Notes under the pieces: generated by a model
What the model was told of the DNA's origin: nothing
What the model saw: only the letters and a program-made list of their open reading frames with translations
The model's database searches: none
Translations under genes and position numbers: made by a program
NCBI GenBank assembly: GCA_010405405.1
Contig: MU004235.1
Coordinates: forward strand, 138,538 to 202,537
Source of the DNA: Microthyrium microscopicum
Taxonomy: Eukaryota > Ascomycota > Dothideomycetes > Microthyriales > Microthyriaceae
Length of the DNA: 64,000 nucleotides
Direction of reading: 5' to 3'
Shown here: positions 33,859 to 43,933 of the stretch, piece after piece
Position numbering within the stretch: the first letter of the stretch is position 1
Layout of the letters: the number at the start of each line of letters is the position of its first letter

Positions 33859-34537
33859 TTACATGGTAACACGATGCCAAAGATTGCTTGCATCCCCTCT
33901 GACGGCAATTGCGTTCTCTGTAGACTTGTTTTGTTGCCATTCACTGATTGATTGGCGAAGGTCGCTGTATAAATTTCCTCCGAAATCTTCGGACATCTGT
34001 AGATTTGTCAGTAACCATGTCAACGCGGTTAACGAGTGCCGGATATAGAATGCACGCTGACTCTTATCAATGGCGAGGCTCCCAAAACACCTGATACTCA
34101 AAAGATGACATGTTGTCCATCGCGCTCGAACTACCATCCAGTTTGCAAAAGCCCGATGGCAGAAACAGCACTCGTTTACAATGGTGCTCTGTAGTGAATA
34201 GATCATCTCTTGCGTATCAGGTGTTCTGGGGCCCATCAGAGTCGATAGGAGCATCCAACCCCAGAATATGGAATGAACCTACCTCGTAGCAAGGCCGTTT
34301 GCTGTAATCGCAGTTGTAACACTTGTTATACTGCTTAACTTCATGTCCAATCGTCTTCTTCATGGTGCCAATAAGGTCAGGATCTTGGGTAAAAGCACAT
34401 TCAAGGAATCCTTTACTCCCGAATTCCCGAAAATAGCGCGGGATGCACTTCATGCATGGGTTGGTAGTGCCTTTGGATCCGGCAACTTCGCGAGAAGCTG
34501 CCTCTCGGCGAGCTGTTAATCCATTTGGTTGAGACAT
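33859..34537 (-). CDS. Unrecognised cysteine-rich protein
   Basis: A proposed two-exon model (34537-34283, 34188-33859) gives 194 aa from MSQPNGLTARREAASREVAG. The first exon has a clear cysteine pattern: CMKC, then a single C about 20 residues on, then KCYNCDYSKRPCYE. The second exon begins STIVNECCFCHRAFANWM. Together they could bind zinc. The GTAGGT donor at 34282 is good. The acceptor CTACAG at 34191-34189 is chosen because it keeps the frame, and further introns near 34100-34000 are possible. I recognise no family. Part of the second exon could be non-coding. Confidence 0.45.
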
Positions 34538-35184
34538 TTTGGAACTCTTTGGCTGATTGAATGTCGAAGTGGAAGAGGAGGAAGAAGTGTTTAAAAGCAA
34601 AAGAAGTCGCTGGAATTTAAGAACTCCGATTCGATTAAGAGTGACTGGTGGGATTCAGTAATTTTCACGCCGAATTCATGGAGTGAGGCTTTATGTTCGC
34701 TAACTACTACCTACCTAAGTAATTAGGCAATTGTGAGTTGATCTTTACTTGGAGTGTTGTACCAATAACATTACCTTATTTGTTGGCGGTAGCGGCTCCC
34801 TCATCCAGATCAAGACCTTTTGACTTGCTGAATATAGTCCTCGGTCAGATCAAGTCAAGTCAGTACCCGTGTTGCTATGTGGATCTAACACTCTGAGAGA
34901 TAGTGACAGATTGCGGCGGCATCAAATTACAAAAGAGAAGCATGAGTCCAAATTGCTTGCCTGGATGAGAAAGCAGAAGGGGTAGCGCTATTACACAACT
35001 TAGCGTGTCGTATGACAAAAACAAAATAGTGATAATAAAGAACCGTCAGGAGCAAAGAAGTTGAAATATAGATATATAACACAGTGTTTGAGCAGTTCGC
35101 GTCGACTTATGTCGAACTTTCCCTGGCTACAAACCGCTAAAACCTTCCTCGTCCAATCCCCAGACACCAGATTCAACAGAAAGT
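34538..35184. promoter_or_regulatory. Divergent upstream region
   Basis: About 650 bp between the minus-strand cysteine-rich frame and the plus-strand F-box gene. AT-rich, no domain-bearing frame, no defined promoter element recognised. Confidence 0.45.
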
Positions 35185-36282
35185 ATGGCGGAGATGTCCG
35201 GTGCCTCTGGTTCCAACCACATTTCCTCGGACAGTAGTTTACTCCGTAGATATGCATTATCAAAGAGAAATCAAGACTGGGAGGAATGCTCCACATTGGT
35301 GAAAACAGAACCCGAAGGTCTACACTGCTTGTTAATATTTCGCAACGACAACTCGTGGATACCTTGGTCAGTACCCAAGCACAAGGTCTCAGTGGTGAGC
35401 ATAGCCAGAGGTCGTGATCCCAAGACAGGCCGCTTCACTTCTAGTCCAATGATCAACGTCCAACAACAGAACCAAGAAAAGGACCGACAACATGACCAAC
35501 AGCAAAGCCAATTTTCCAGACTTCCAACAGAAGTGCTCATGATTATCATGGAACATCTTCCAATTGACGACGTTCGAAGGGCAGCGCGTTGTAACCACAT
35601 TATGTGGAGTGTTGGAACTGGGCTTTTACAAAGCATCTGCAACCTCGCGCCGCAGTTACTTCACTTCGTGATCAGGTCTGGCGCCTCAAGGACGATTCCA
35701 ATTCTCGACTTGCGTTATCTTCACAGATATCGGCACTGCGAGCTAGAGGCCAACTGTGAAAACTATGCCGATCTTCTAAGCGTCTATGGCATGCAACGCT
35801 CTTGTAGGGTACTCTACAAGCATTTTGTCTGGCCTCAAGGATACGCTCAGGCTTGGAACAGTGTTAGCTCTTACATACCATCATGGACAGGGTCAAATTC
35901 AGAGTCATACGTGCTACCCCATCGGCTAAAACCCCGGCCGAAACGCGAATGTGCTATCTCGATGCCTCCACCACCGAAGGGCACTAATGATATCGAGGAG
36001 ATTTTCTGGTGCAAAGCTTGTTTACTCGAAGATTCTTGCCGCCATTACGACCTCCTGAAGTATGGAGAGAACACGATAATGACTGGCAAAAGAAATACAA
36101 TTTTGCGAGATGACTATCCATACCTCTACACCGGCACGTCAATCGGCGGTAAATCAAGCCAGGAGCGGCCCATCCATGATCAGGACTCAGTCCCTCACTC
36201 TTGCGCAGTTGAACGAGATCCTACTCCCCCATGGATGGAGCCACCGTCTTACTTGCTGGTCTACACTCGCCAACTCCTCTGA
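35185..36282 (+). CDS. F-box domain protein (paralog 1)
   Basis: Single exon, 365 aa, ATG at 35185. The N-terminal 105 residues are polar with a Gln-rich run (QQQNQEKDRQHDQQQSQF). An F-box follows at about 110-150: SRLPTEVLMIIMEHLPIDDV, then RRAARCNHIMWSVG. After it come LLHFVIRSGASRTIPILDL and a region with IFWCKACLLEDSC, a possible small metal site. F-box proteins link substrates to SKP1-CUL1 ubiquitin ligases, but no substrate-binding repeat (WD40, LRR) is visible. It lies head-to-tail with a related gene at 36959-38435 and shares its order of motifs, so the pair looks like an old tandem duplication. Confidence 0.78.
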   Translation: MAEMSGASGSNHISSDSSLLRRYALSKRNQDWEECSTLVKTEPEGLHCLLIFRNDNSWIPWSVPKHKVSVVSIARGRDPKTGRFTSSPMINVQQQNQEKDRQHDQQQSQFSRLPTEVLMIIMEHLPIDDVRRAARCNHIMWSVGTGLLQSICNLAPQLLHFVIRSGASRTIPILDLRYLHRYRHCELEANCENYADLLSVYGMQRSCRVLYKHFVWPQGYAQAWNSVSSYIPSWTGSNSESYVLPHRLKPRPKRECAISMPPPPKGTNDIEEIFWCKACLLEDSCRHYDLLKYGENTIMTGKRNTILRDDYPYLYTGTSIGGKSSQERPIHDQDSVPHSCAVERDPTPPWMEPPSYLLVYTRQLL

Positions 36283-36958
36283 ATAACATCAAAATGTGCC
36301 AAAATCGTGCACAATTTGATGACCTGATAGTCGGTAAGGAAGTCTTGACCCCACCTACCACCCATCGGAATATTCTTATCGAACTATTACTGGACAGACA
36401 CGAGGAAGAATGCTACAAGACTATCAGTGGACGACCTCAAAGCTGTGTATGTACCTCAGTTAGGAGGAGGTGGAAAGCTGGACTCGGCAGCAGATGATTG
36501 AACCTTGCGACGGTACTCCAATAGTTGGTGACAGGGCCTGAATAGCTCAAGTTGCGATTTGCAATCAGATGCCAAATCATGTACAAAAGTTTAGAACGTT
36601 GGTTACAATACATGTTATCAGAGAACCCATAACAGTCCTATTGCTTGATGAGAAACGTTGCGATATGAAATCCCAAGAGCGAGAAGTTCATTATGACCTG
36701 AAAGAGTACTTTCCACATTCTCAGACTGCTCTTTCCTGATGGACAGTACTTAAAGAAGCATGACCTATATGTCCCTTCGCCCGCCATCGTACTTACCTTA
36801 CAAGTTTTCTCGGTATACAGCGCTCAAGACAACTGGCAAAGTACTAGAAACCTTGAAAACACAACCTCTCCAAGCACTTGCAAGTAACAGTCATCGAGAA
36901 TCATCATACCGCATCATTTCTGTTTCGAACGCAACAATCTTTATTTCTATACTCAGCC
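36283..36958. other. Spacer between the tandem F-box genes
   Basis: Contains the 3' flank of paralog 1 and the promoter of paralog 2. Short frames here lack domains. No remnant of a third copy is recognised. Confidence 0.5.
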
Positions 36959-38435
36959 ATGACTTCACCAAGCAATCATTCCTCCGCCACTGCTCCAGAT
37001 GATCAGAAGCAGCTTATCAATCGATACTCACACCCGAGATTTCAATCTTGTCAATGGAAACATTGCCTCAACAGCCCATACTTTCCTGTCGTTGAAGCGA
37101 CACAACAGCTTACGCCCGCAGAACGTAAAGAGAAAATGAAACTAGAAAGCATTTTCCAAAATACACACTTTTTTCCGCCTGTTCACGCCCACACACCACT
37201 GCCTAAGCCAATTACAAGATTTCAAGACCAAGCGTCTTCTAGTCATCACCTTACCAGAAGAAACAGTCCAGGTAAGAAGCCCAGTCGATAGGTTTCTGAC
37301 ATTGAACTTACATTTTCCAGATCTCTGCCTACCGCTACCCAAGGAACTGACAACAATGATATTCGAAAACTTTGTCACCATCGACGACTTCCGAAACCTC
37401 GCCAGATGCAGCACCACCTGTAACTCAATAGCAAAGGCACTACCCACGCTTCGGAAGATTCTCCTCGTGGCTCCAGTCCTACTAGATCTTGTCATTCGCT
37501 ACGGGCTATCCAGATACTATACATTATCCGATCTTGTTGCGGCTTTACAATCACGGAAGTGTACTCAAGCCCAAGAATGCACCAACTATCCAGATTTGAT
37601 AGTACTACCTGCCCTCCAACGCTACTGTCGAGCCCATGTCACAGATTCAACCCCCATCTGGCCCAACCTCAACGTCTGGCCCCACATTGAAGCCATTATG
37701 AGTCGAGTACTAAAGATTCCTGATGACGACCCTCCATACGATGCCGATAAGTTATCCCGTGGGATCTACCCTGTGCACCCCTTCGGCGTAACCCTACCAA
37801 TTCTCAACAAAGCAACGAACTGCGACAAACTCCTATGGTGCAAAGGCTGTCGCTGCCATCGCCTTGGGCTGCATAGACGGGACGATGTAGAACATGACAT
37901 TTATCGAGTCAGAAATCGGAAACACTATCAAATGAAGAGGGACAAATCTTTTTGCTTTCATGGGTGCGAATGCTGTGAGCAACCAATAAAACTCAACGTG
38001 GCTGATTGGGAAGAGTTTGAAACCATGTCGCATATGCAAGAACATAACGATCTCTTTTTCAAAAGACTTGAGTCTCCGGGGACTGTTGCGAGGTACCCCA
38101 TGAAAAGGGTGTTGATGCATAGCGAAGAGACGTTCTTAGCGCATATCAAAGAGTGTCCACATCGTGGACTTGTGGATAGATGGGTTCCCGTGCTCCAGGA
38201 ACGAGGTCTGATGGGAGAAGTATCCTGGCTAGATCCAAATCCGGCAGATGAACGACCAAGGTATGAGGGAGCAGTGGAATTCAACTGCCACTGTAATTCA
38301 ACTCACTCGTTAGACGGGGAAAAGATGCAAGACGATACCGCAAGAATGACGGACTGGATGCAGCTATCAGAGACAGAGAGGGAGCAACAGGAAATTTTGG
38401 TCATGGACAGATTCTGGAAAGAGAAAGGACTGTGA
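36959..38435 (+). CDS. F-box domain protein (paralog 2)
   Basis: Exons 36959-37271 and 37321-38435 give 475 aa from MTSPSNHSSATAPDDQ. The F-box spans the intron junction at about 104-145: DLCLPLPKELTTMIFENF, VTIDDFRNLARCSTTCNSIA. Then comes LLDLVIRYGLSRYYTLSDLV, which parallels LLHFVIRSGASR in the upstream gene. LWCKGCRCHRLG parallels FWCKACLLEDSC. A second cysteine/histidine group (CFHGCECCEQ) and a C-terminal CHCN add to a possible zinc-binding part absent from paralog 1. The role would be SCF-type substrate recognition, by family only. The two paralogs are strongly diverged outside these blocks. Confidence 0.82.
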
Positions 38436-38760
38436 GAGGCATACGTATCGCTTACATACATCAATATGACCATCGCTAGAATCCCTTCAAGACGCGAGAG
38501 TCCACTAAAAGCCCCTTCATCTGAGATACTCCAAGTCTTTTATCATGTATAAACTCTTTATTGGCTTTTTGATTCAACTTTTGCCATGAGAGACAGATAG
38601 GTTCTAAATCTACAAGCGCAAGGTAAAATATACTGTATATCTTTAGGAACGGAATCACTTATCCTATCCACAGACTGCATTCTGACTATGCTCAGAATCT
38701 GAGAGAAATTGGAATTCTAAAGGGGGATTTTAGAACCAGTCCTTTGATATCCAGAAGCGT
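38436..38760. other. Convergent 3' flanks
   Basis: 325 bp between the stops of F-box paralog 2 and the minus-strand 2-hydroxyacid oxidase gene. Nothing recognised. Confidence 0.6.
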
Positions 38761-40080
38761 TTATAGCTTCTCCATAATCCTCAAATCATTCCGACTCAAC
38801 TCTTCCACCGACTTCTTACCTAAATTGGCCAACTGGTTATCCAAATCCGCCAACATACAACGCAAAACATGCTTTACACCCTCCTCACCACCCATAGCCA
38901 ACCCATATGCATATGGCCGTCCAATCAATACCGCCTTGGCACCCAACGCCAAAGCCTTGATAGCATCGCTTCCAGTCCGCACTCCACTGTCAAACAACAC
39001 CGTCAATTTCGACGACTTGACCTCCTCGTCCGCCGTGATCTCAGCCAACGCATCCAGCGACGCAATCGCACCATCAAGCTGCCGCCCGCCATGGTTCGAT
39101 ACCACAATACCATTCATGCCATGTTGGATAGCCAGCCTCGCATCCTCAACAGTCTGGATGCCCTTGAGCACAATTGGTCCACTCCAATTTTCTCTCAGAA
39201 TTTTAAGATGGTCCCATTCGCGATACGTTCCCGAATTCATAACATCCATCCACGCCTGACTTTTCTTAAGCGTCGCCGCATTCGCCAAAACCTTCAACGC
39301 ACCCACCACACTCCCCGGCCGAGTAACAATATCTTTCGCCTCCGCCAACTTCTCGCCCACCGATTTATTTTCTTTCGCCACTTGCTCGGCATACCGCTCA
39401 TTGAACACAGGATCACTAAGCCCAATCTGACAGCCCTCGCCCCAGACAAATGGTAGATAAGAAGTATCCAGATCATTCGGCCGCCACGCGAGTGTGAATG
39501 TATCAAGTGTAACCACCAACGTCGAATACCCCTCCTTCTGCGCCCGCTTCAGCAAACTGATCGTGACATCTTCATATTGCGGCTTCGGCCAGTATAGCTG
39601 AAACCACCGCTCTCCATCGCCGTTCGCTTTGGATACCTGCTCAATGGTCCGACTCGCCGCTGTGCTCAGCACCATTGGCACGCCCACACTCTGCGCTGCG
39701 CGTGCCGTAGCTTCCTCGCCATGTTCATGCAGTATGCTTTGTACACCAATGGGCGCGACGATTAGTGGATGTGCATATGTTTTGCCGAAGAGCGTGGTTC
39801 GGAGATCGCGTAGCGTGACGTTGATGAGCATGCGTGGACGCAGACGGTAGCGCTGGAAGGCGGCGCGGTTGGCGTTGTAGGTGTCGCCGGAGCTGGCGGA
39901 TCCAAAGACGTAGAGAAAGTTTGCCTCGGGGACGGCGGCGCGGGCGGCGGTTTCCCATTCGGAGGGTTTGGTGGAGAATTTGGGGGCGCGGAGACTGCTG
40001 TAGATTTCGCGCTGGTAGTTGCCGGGTGCGGTGGGGTCGGGGAGGACATAGTTGGGATCTACTGGGGAGCGTTTAGACAT
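38761..40080 (-). CDS. FMN-dependent 2-hydroxyacid oxidase (lactate 2-monooxygenase-like)
   Basis: Single exon, 439 aa, from MSKRSPVDPNYVLPDP at 40080. It has the FMN-dependent alpha-hydroxyacid dehydrogenase TIM barrel. N-terminal strands contain LFGKTYAHPLIVAPIG and the FMN site STAASRTIEQVS. Then come WFQLYWPKPQYEDV and VVTLDTFTLAWRPND. Lys in VLKGIQTVEDARLAIQHG and the signature SNHGGRQLDG (328-337, catalytic His330) follow. The phosphate-binding end is FDSGVRTGSDAIKALALGAK then IGRPYAYGLAMGG. The Arg-Pro-Asn-Asp after the TLD motif and overall similarity fit lactate 2-monooxygenase-like oxidases, which oxidise lactate or related acids using O2. The exact substrate is not determinable. 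No cytochrome b5 domain is present, so it is not the mitochondrial L-lactate:cytochrome c type. Confidence 0.93.
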   Translation of the reverse strand: MSKRSPVDPNYVLPDPTAPGNYQREIYSSLRAPKFSTKPSEWETAARAAVPEANFLYVFGSASSGDTYNANRAAFQRYRLRPRMLINVTLRDLRTTLFGKTYAHPLIVAPIGVQSILHEHGEEATARAAQSVGVPMVLSTAASRTIEQVSKANGDGERWFQLYWPKPQYEDVTISLLKRAQKEGYSTLVVTLDTFTLAWRPNDLDTSYLPFVWGEGCQIGLSDPVFNERYAEQVAKENKSVGEKLAEAKDIVTRPGSVVGALKVLANAATLKKSQAWMDVMNSGTYREWDHLKILRENWSGPIVLKGIQTVEDARLAIQHGMNGIVVSNHGGRQLDGAIASLDALAEITADEEVKSSKLTVLFDSGVRTGSDAIKALALGAKAVLIGRPYAYGLAMGGEEGVKHVLRCMLADLDNQLANLGKKSVEELSRNDLRIMEKL

Positions 40081-40109
40081 CTTGATGGTAGGAGGGGGTT
40101 TGTCGTAGG

Positions 40110-40508
40110 TTAACAAGATGTTGATGGTTGATCAGTTGGTGGTTGAGTTGTAGATGCTTGACCTGAAAATGGTTGAGTAGTGGGTGTTTCAATAGGAGAT
40201 GTCTGAGTAGTGACTTTGGGACGTCCTTCTCGGGGTATAACTGCAGGCTTCCACTTCCCCTTGAAAGCTGGAAACTGGTGAAATAATGGGTTTTGGCGTA
40301 TGATTTCTCGTTGATACCGTCCTTCCGAGGTAAACCATCTTGGTAAGCTAATGCGGGGTATCCATTGGTGCAACCGTTCTGGCATTGTGCAACCCCATTC
40401 TGATACAGGCTTTGCAGGCGGTGAGGATAATAATGCCAGGGTCCTGAATTGGATTTGTTGACGCTTTTGTAGATTTACTTGCAGTTCGCGATGTGCTATG
40501 GAATACAT
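40110..40508 (-). CDS. Small hypothetical protein, tightly packed between two genes
   Basis: An open frame of 132 aa starts MYSIAHRELQVNLQKRQQ at 40508 and fills the gap between the TXNDC9-like stop (40519) and the oxidase start (40080) on the same strand. The N-terminal two thirds are basic and aromatic (RWFTSEGRYQREIIRQN), and the C-terminal tail is repetitive Thr/Gln/Pro. I recognise no family. The stretch could equally be the 3' UTR of one gene and the promoter of the next, with a chance open frame. Confidence 0.35.
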   Translation of the reverse strand: MYSIAHRELQVNLQKRQQIQFRTLALLSSPPAKPVSEWGCTMPERLHQWIPRISLPRWFTSEGRYQREIIRQNPLFHQFPAFKGKWKPAVIPREGRPKVTTQTSPIETPTTQPFSGQASTTQPPTDQPSTSC

Positions 40509-40518
40509 GGCATAGCAT

Positions 40519-41215
40519 CTAATCCCAGTCATCATCATCTTCGTCTAGTTCAATCTTCTTTCGCCCCATGTTGGAAGATTCTGGTGCGTGATCTGGATCG
40601 AAATCCATCTTGGTTCTTATTAGGACTCCAGCTGAAAGGAGTCTTCGCTCGAGATCCTGGGTGGTGAATTTGACTCCGTTGCCTAGACCTTCGAAACCGA
40701 TGATACGGTCAACACCAACGCCATCAATAAATGCGATCACACATGGCAGAACGCGGACGTTGAGTTTCGTAACCAGAAATGGGGCATTATCGACATTGAT
40801 CTTGATGAACCGTGTATCAAAATGCTTAGGAGCCAAGACCTATCTTGATTTAGCTCTTTGCTTGACAAGTCTAAATTGGAAATAAACATACATCAAGATG
40901 ACTGTCCATAACTGCACATCTGCCAAAGTCGGGTTTGAAGAAGTGAACAACACTAAGCTTGGTGCTGGTAGTAATGTCAAGCACCTCCTTTTCATCCTTG
41001 ACCTCGATGGAGGAACCACTGCCAAGGGTACGCATCATCTTGGATCGGGAGACTTCTTCATGAAGTTGCTGAAGACGCTTCTCTCGTAGCGAGACAAGTC
41101 CATCGTCATCTTCATCATCCTCAAGGGCGGCAATAAGGGCGTCCTCGTCATCTGAATCGTTTGCTGCTTTTCGAGCGTCGAGAACAGCAGCGACTTTTCG
41201 ATCGATTGTGGCCAT
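40519..41215 (-). CDS. PLP1: Phosducin-like thioredoxin-fold protein (TXNDC9/PLP1-like)
   Basis: Exons 41215-40892 and 40839-40519 give 214 aa. Order: short helix (MATIDRKVAAVLDARKAAND), acidic run (DDEDALIAALEDDEDDDG), helical LREKRLQQLHEEVSRSK, then a thioredoxin fold with HFFKPDFGRCAVMDSHLD and FIKINVDNAPFLVTKLNVRV plus LPCVIAFIDG. It ends in DEDDDDWD. The active-site CxxC of thioredoxin is absent, and a single Cys in GRC replaces it, as in the TXNDC9/PLP1 group. These proteins bind the CCT/TRiC chaperonin and help fold actin and tubulin. An alternative acceptor inside the intron is less consistent with the family sequence. Confidence 0.9.
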
Positions 41216-42109
41216 CTTGAGAATGAATTGAGTCGTCAAATTGCAAAGGAGAAAACAGAGACCGAAGAATTGTACTCAGCAGTTCACGCGCGGGGAATTT
41301 TTGAAGATGGATGAAATTCCTAAATGGTGCCTGCAAAGTTGTGGTGATGTTAAAATAAGGCTACAGCGACTGGTCAGGTTAAGGGATTTTGAGGCTCAAC
41401 GCGCCCCTCGATTGCCATGTGTTCTGTCTTGCTAGTTGCTGCACGGAACCATCCGATAGACCCTGGAGTATGATGGATTTGATATGGGAGAAAACCCGCC
41501 CTGGTTCGGCGAAATGACCCAATAAATGGATATAGATTCAATTAAATGCTAGAATGACGTCGCGAAAGAGATCAATGCGTCTGAGGACAGGTAGAAGTAA
41601 AGCCTCCTGTCAAGGACAGAGGAATTGACCAATATCAATCATATCATGCTAACTGTTAAGCATCAAATTTAATGGTCAACCCTGTAGGTGGATAAGAAAG
41701 GTTGGTAGCGCAATTGTTAGTAAAGGAAAAGGGGAAGGAGCATCGGATATTCCTCGGCCTAGGCCATGAATAGCAGCAGCAGGAGCGATTGCAGACTTGG
41801 CATTGGACAGGGCAGGAACAACCAGCAGCAAGGAGTTGGGATAGGAAGGTGCGACTGGCTGCTTTTGGCTCAGCCACGCAACGCAACTTCCTAGGTTCAG
41901 GAGACACAACACCTGCAGTTCTCCATCCCCCTACTAATCTTCCAAAAAGCCACGACAGCTTCTTTTCCTTCTTCAACTTCTTTTCTACTCGTGTGCCATC
42001 TTTTCTCTTCTTCTAACCTCTTGGTTCCGCTCTGCTCCTTCTTTGTCCCTCTCCGTTACACAACTCGATCCGTCTTCCTTCAGCCCATTACTCGACCTCC
42101 GCCTTCATC
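41216..42109. promoter_or_regulatory. Divergent promoter region, PLP1-like and GDP-mannose transporter
   Basis: 894 bp between divergent starts. A long pyrimidine tract at about 41943-42080 leads into the transporter ATG, typical of a strongly used fungal leader. No other feature recognised. Confidence 0.55.
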
Positions 42110-43400
42110 ATGTCTGACGAGAAAAAGAGAGATGATTTTGCCATTGATCTAGGCGAAAGAAGAGCCGATAAGTTCGATGCTCTTCCAAGAAGCATGCCAC
42201 AAACTCCGCAACTCTCGGCTCCTTTGGTCTCGCCTGCGAACCAAGGGCTACTTTCAATCCTCTCCTATTGCGCCTCATCCATTTTAATGACCACGACGAA
42301 CAAATACGTGTTGGGAGGTCTCGATTACAATTTGAATTTTCTACTTTTAGCCGTTCAGGTGGGTATTATGGTGAATGAGTTGCGAGATTCGCGCTGACAT
42401 GTCACAGTCCATTGTCTGCGTTGCTGCAATTCAAACTTTAAAAAGCGCCAGCGTGATCAATTATCGCGACTTTAACACCGACGAAGCGCGGAAATGTAAG
42501 TAGAATATCTGACATACATCGAAGTCATACAGCTAACAGATCTCAGGGTTCCCCATTTCGCTCCTCCTTATTGGCATGATATACACCAGCACATGGGCCC
42601 TCAAATTCCTCTCCATCCCCGTGTACACTATCTTCAAGAATTTGACCATCCCACTTATTGCTTATGGTGAGGTCCTTTGGTTCGGTGGCACTGTCACCCC
42701 AATCGCCCTTTTCTCCTTTGGCTTGATGGTATTTAGCTCCATCGTCGCCGCTTGGGCCGACATCCAGCACGCCTTGTCCACCATGGGCGAAGCGCATACT
42801 CAAGTGTCGACACTCAATACTGGCTATGTATGGATGTTCGCCAACTGCTTCTGCACCGCAGCCTACGTGCTCTGCATGCGTAAGCGCATCAAGTTGACCA
42901 ACTTCAAGGACTTTGACAGTAAGTGTATCACAACCTCCGCAATTCTCATTTTCTGACCATGCGCAACAGCCATGTACTACAACAACCTTCTCACCATCCC
43001 AATCCTCGTCATCGCATCCATCACCCTCGAAGACTGGTCGTCAGCCAACTTGGCCAAAAACTTCCCACCCGCGAACCGCACCTCCATCTACCTAGCCATG
43101 CTCTTCTCCGGTCTCAGTTCCGTCTTCATCAGTTACACTTCTGCCTGGTGCGTCCGAGTCACGAGCAGCACAACCTACAGCATGGTCGGAGCTCTCAACA
43201 AGCTCCCAATTGCCGTCAGTGGCCTCGTCTTTTTCGATGCGCCATGTACCCTTGGTAGCGTTAGCGCCATTGCCATCGGTTTTGTTAGCGGCATTGTATA
43301 TGCATGGGCGAAGATGGTGCAGAGCGGCAAGTCATTGGTGAACCGCAGCACAACAGTCGTCAGCGCCAGTAGCCAGAGCCACAACCAGAGCATGAAATAA
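42110..43400 (+). CDS. gmt1: GDP-mannose transporter, Golgi
   Basis: Exons 42110-42358, 42408-42495, 42547-42918 and 42970-43400 give 379 aa, the usual length. The N-terminal 45 residues are cytosolic and polar. About ten membrane helices follow, starting at [18 protein letters not shown]. Two family marks are seen: [11 protein letters not shown] (FYNN-type motif) and [12 protein letters not shown] near residue 308, the nucleotide-sugar recognition motif of Vrg4/GmtA. The protein exchanges lumenal GMP for cytosolic GDP-mannose in the Golgi and so feeds mannan and glycoprotein mannosylation. It is usually essential in fungi. All splice junctions keep the family sequence. Confidence 0.96.
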
Positions 43401-43933
43401 ATAGAGCAAGAGCAGATCGCGCAAAGCATAGGAGATGCCAGAGTGTAGCGAATTCAGCTGTCTGGGATCACGGCCTGAGCCAGATGAGAGTGATGAGTTG
43501 TTGAACTTTGCATATTGGGACCGGGTTTTTCGCCTGATGAGCATATTCTTTTCTATTGTATATCTAGCATCATAACACTATTGTATTCAGCATTTTTTGT
43601 ACTTCATTATTGGCTATGGCCTGGTTATACTGCAAGAACCCTTTGGAGTTCATTTGGCGTGTAGAGGGGTTGGAAGACGTTGTTTCTGCTTTTTCAATAG
43701 ACTTATAATGAGTTCGGCAGAACATATATGACTCAAAAATCATCCTTGTAGTTCATTTGTGATATGTGATCAGCAGGATGAGATCCAGTAATTCCCTAAG
43801 CAAAAAGAGATTGTAATCATCCTTCCCATCAGTCGATGATCTAGCATCATTATAACTGGGTATCAACATCCCCTATGCAAACTGGACTGCCTGGTCTTGC
43901 TTGTCGACAATCGGGCATCACACATCCTTCCGT
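43401..43933. other. Convergent 3' flanks
   Basis: 533 bp between the GDP-mannose transporter stop and the minus-strand DCP1 stop. AT-rich, with no supported gene. Confidence 0.6.
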
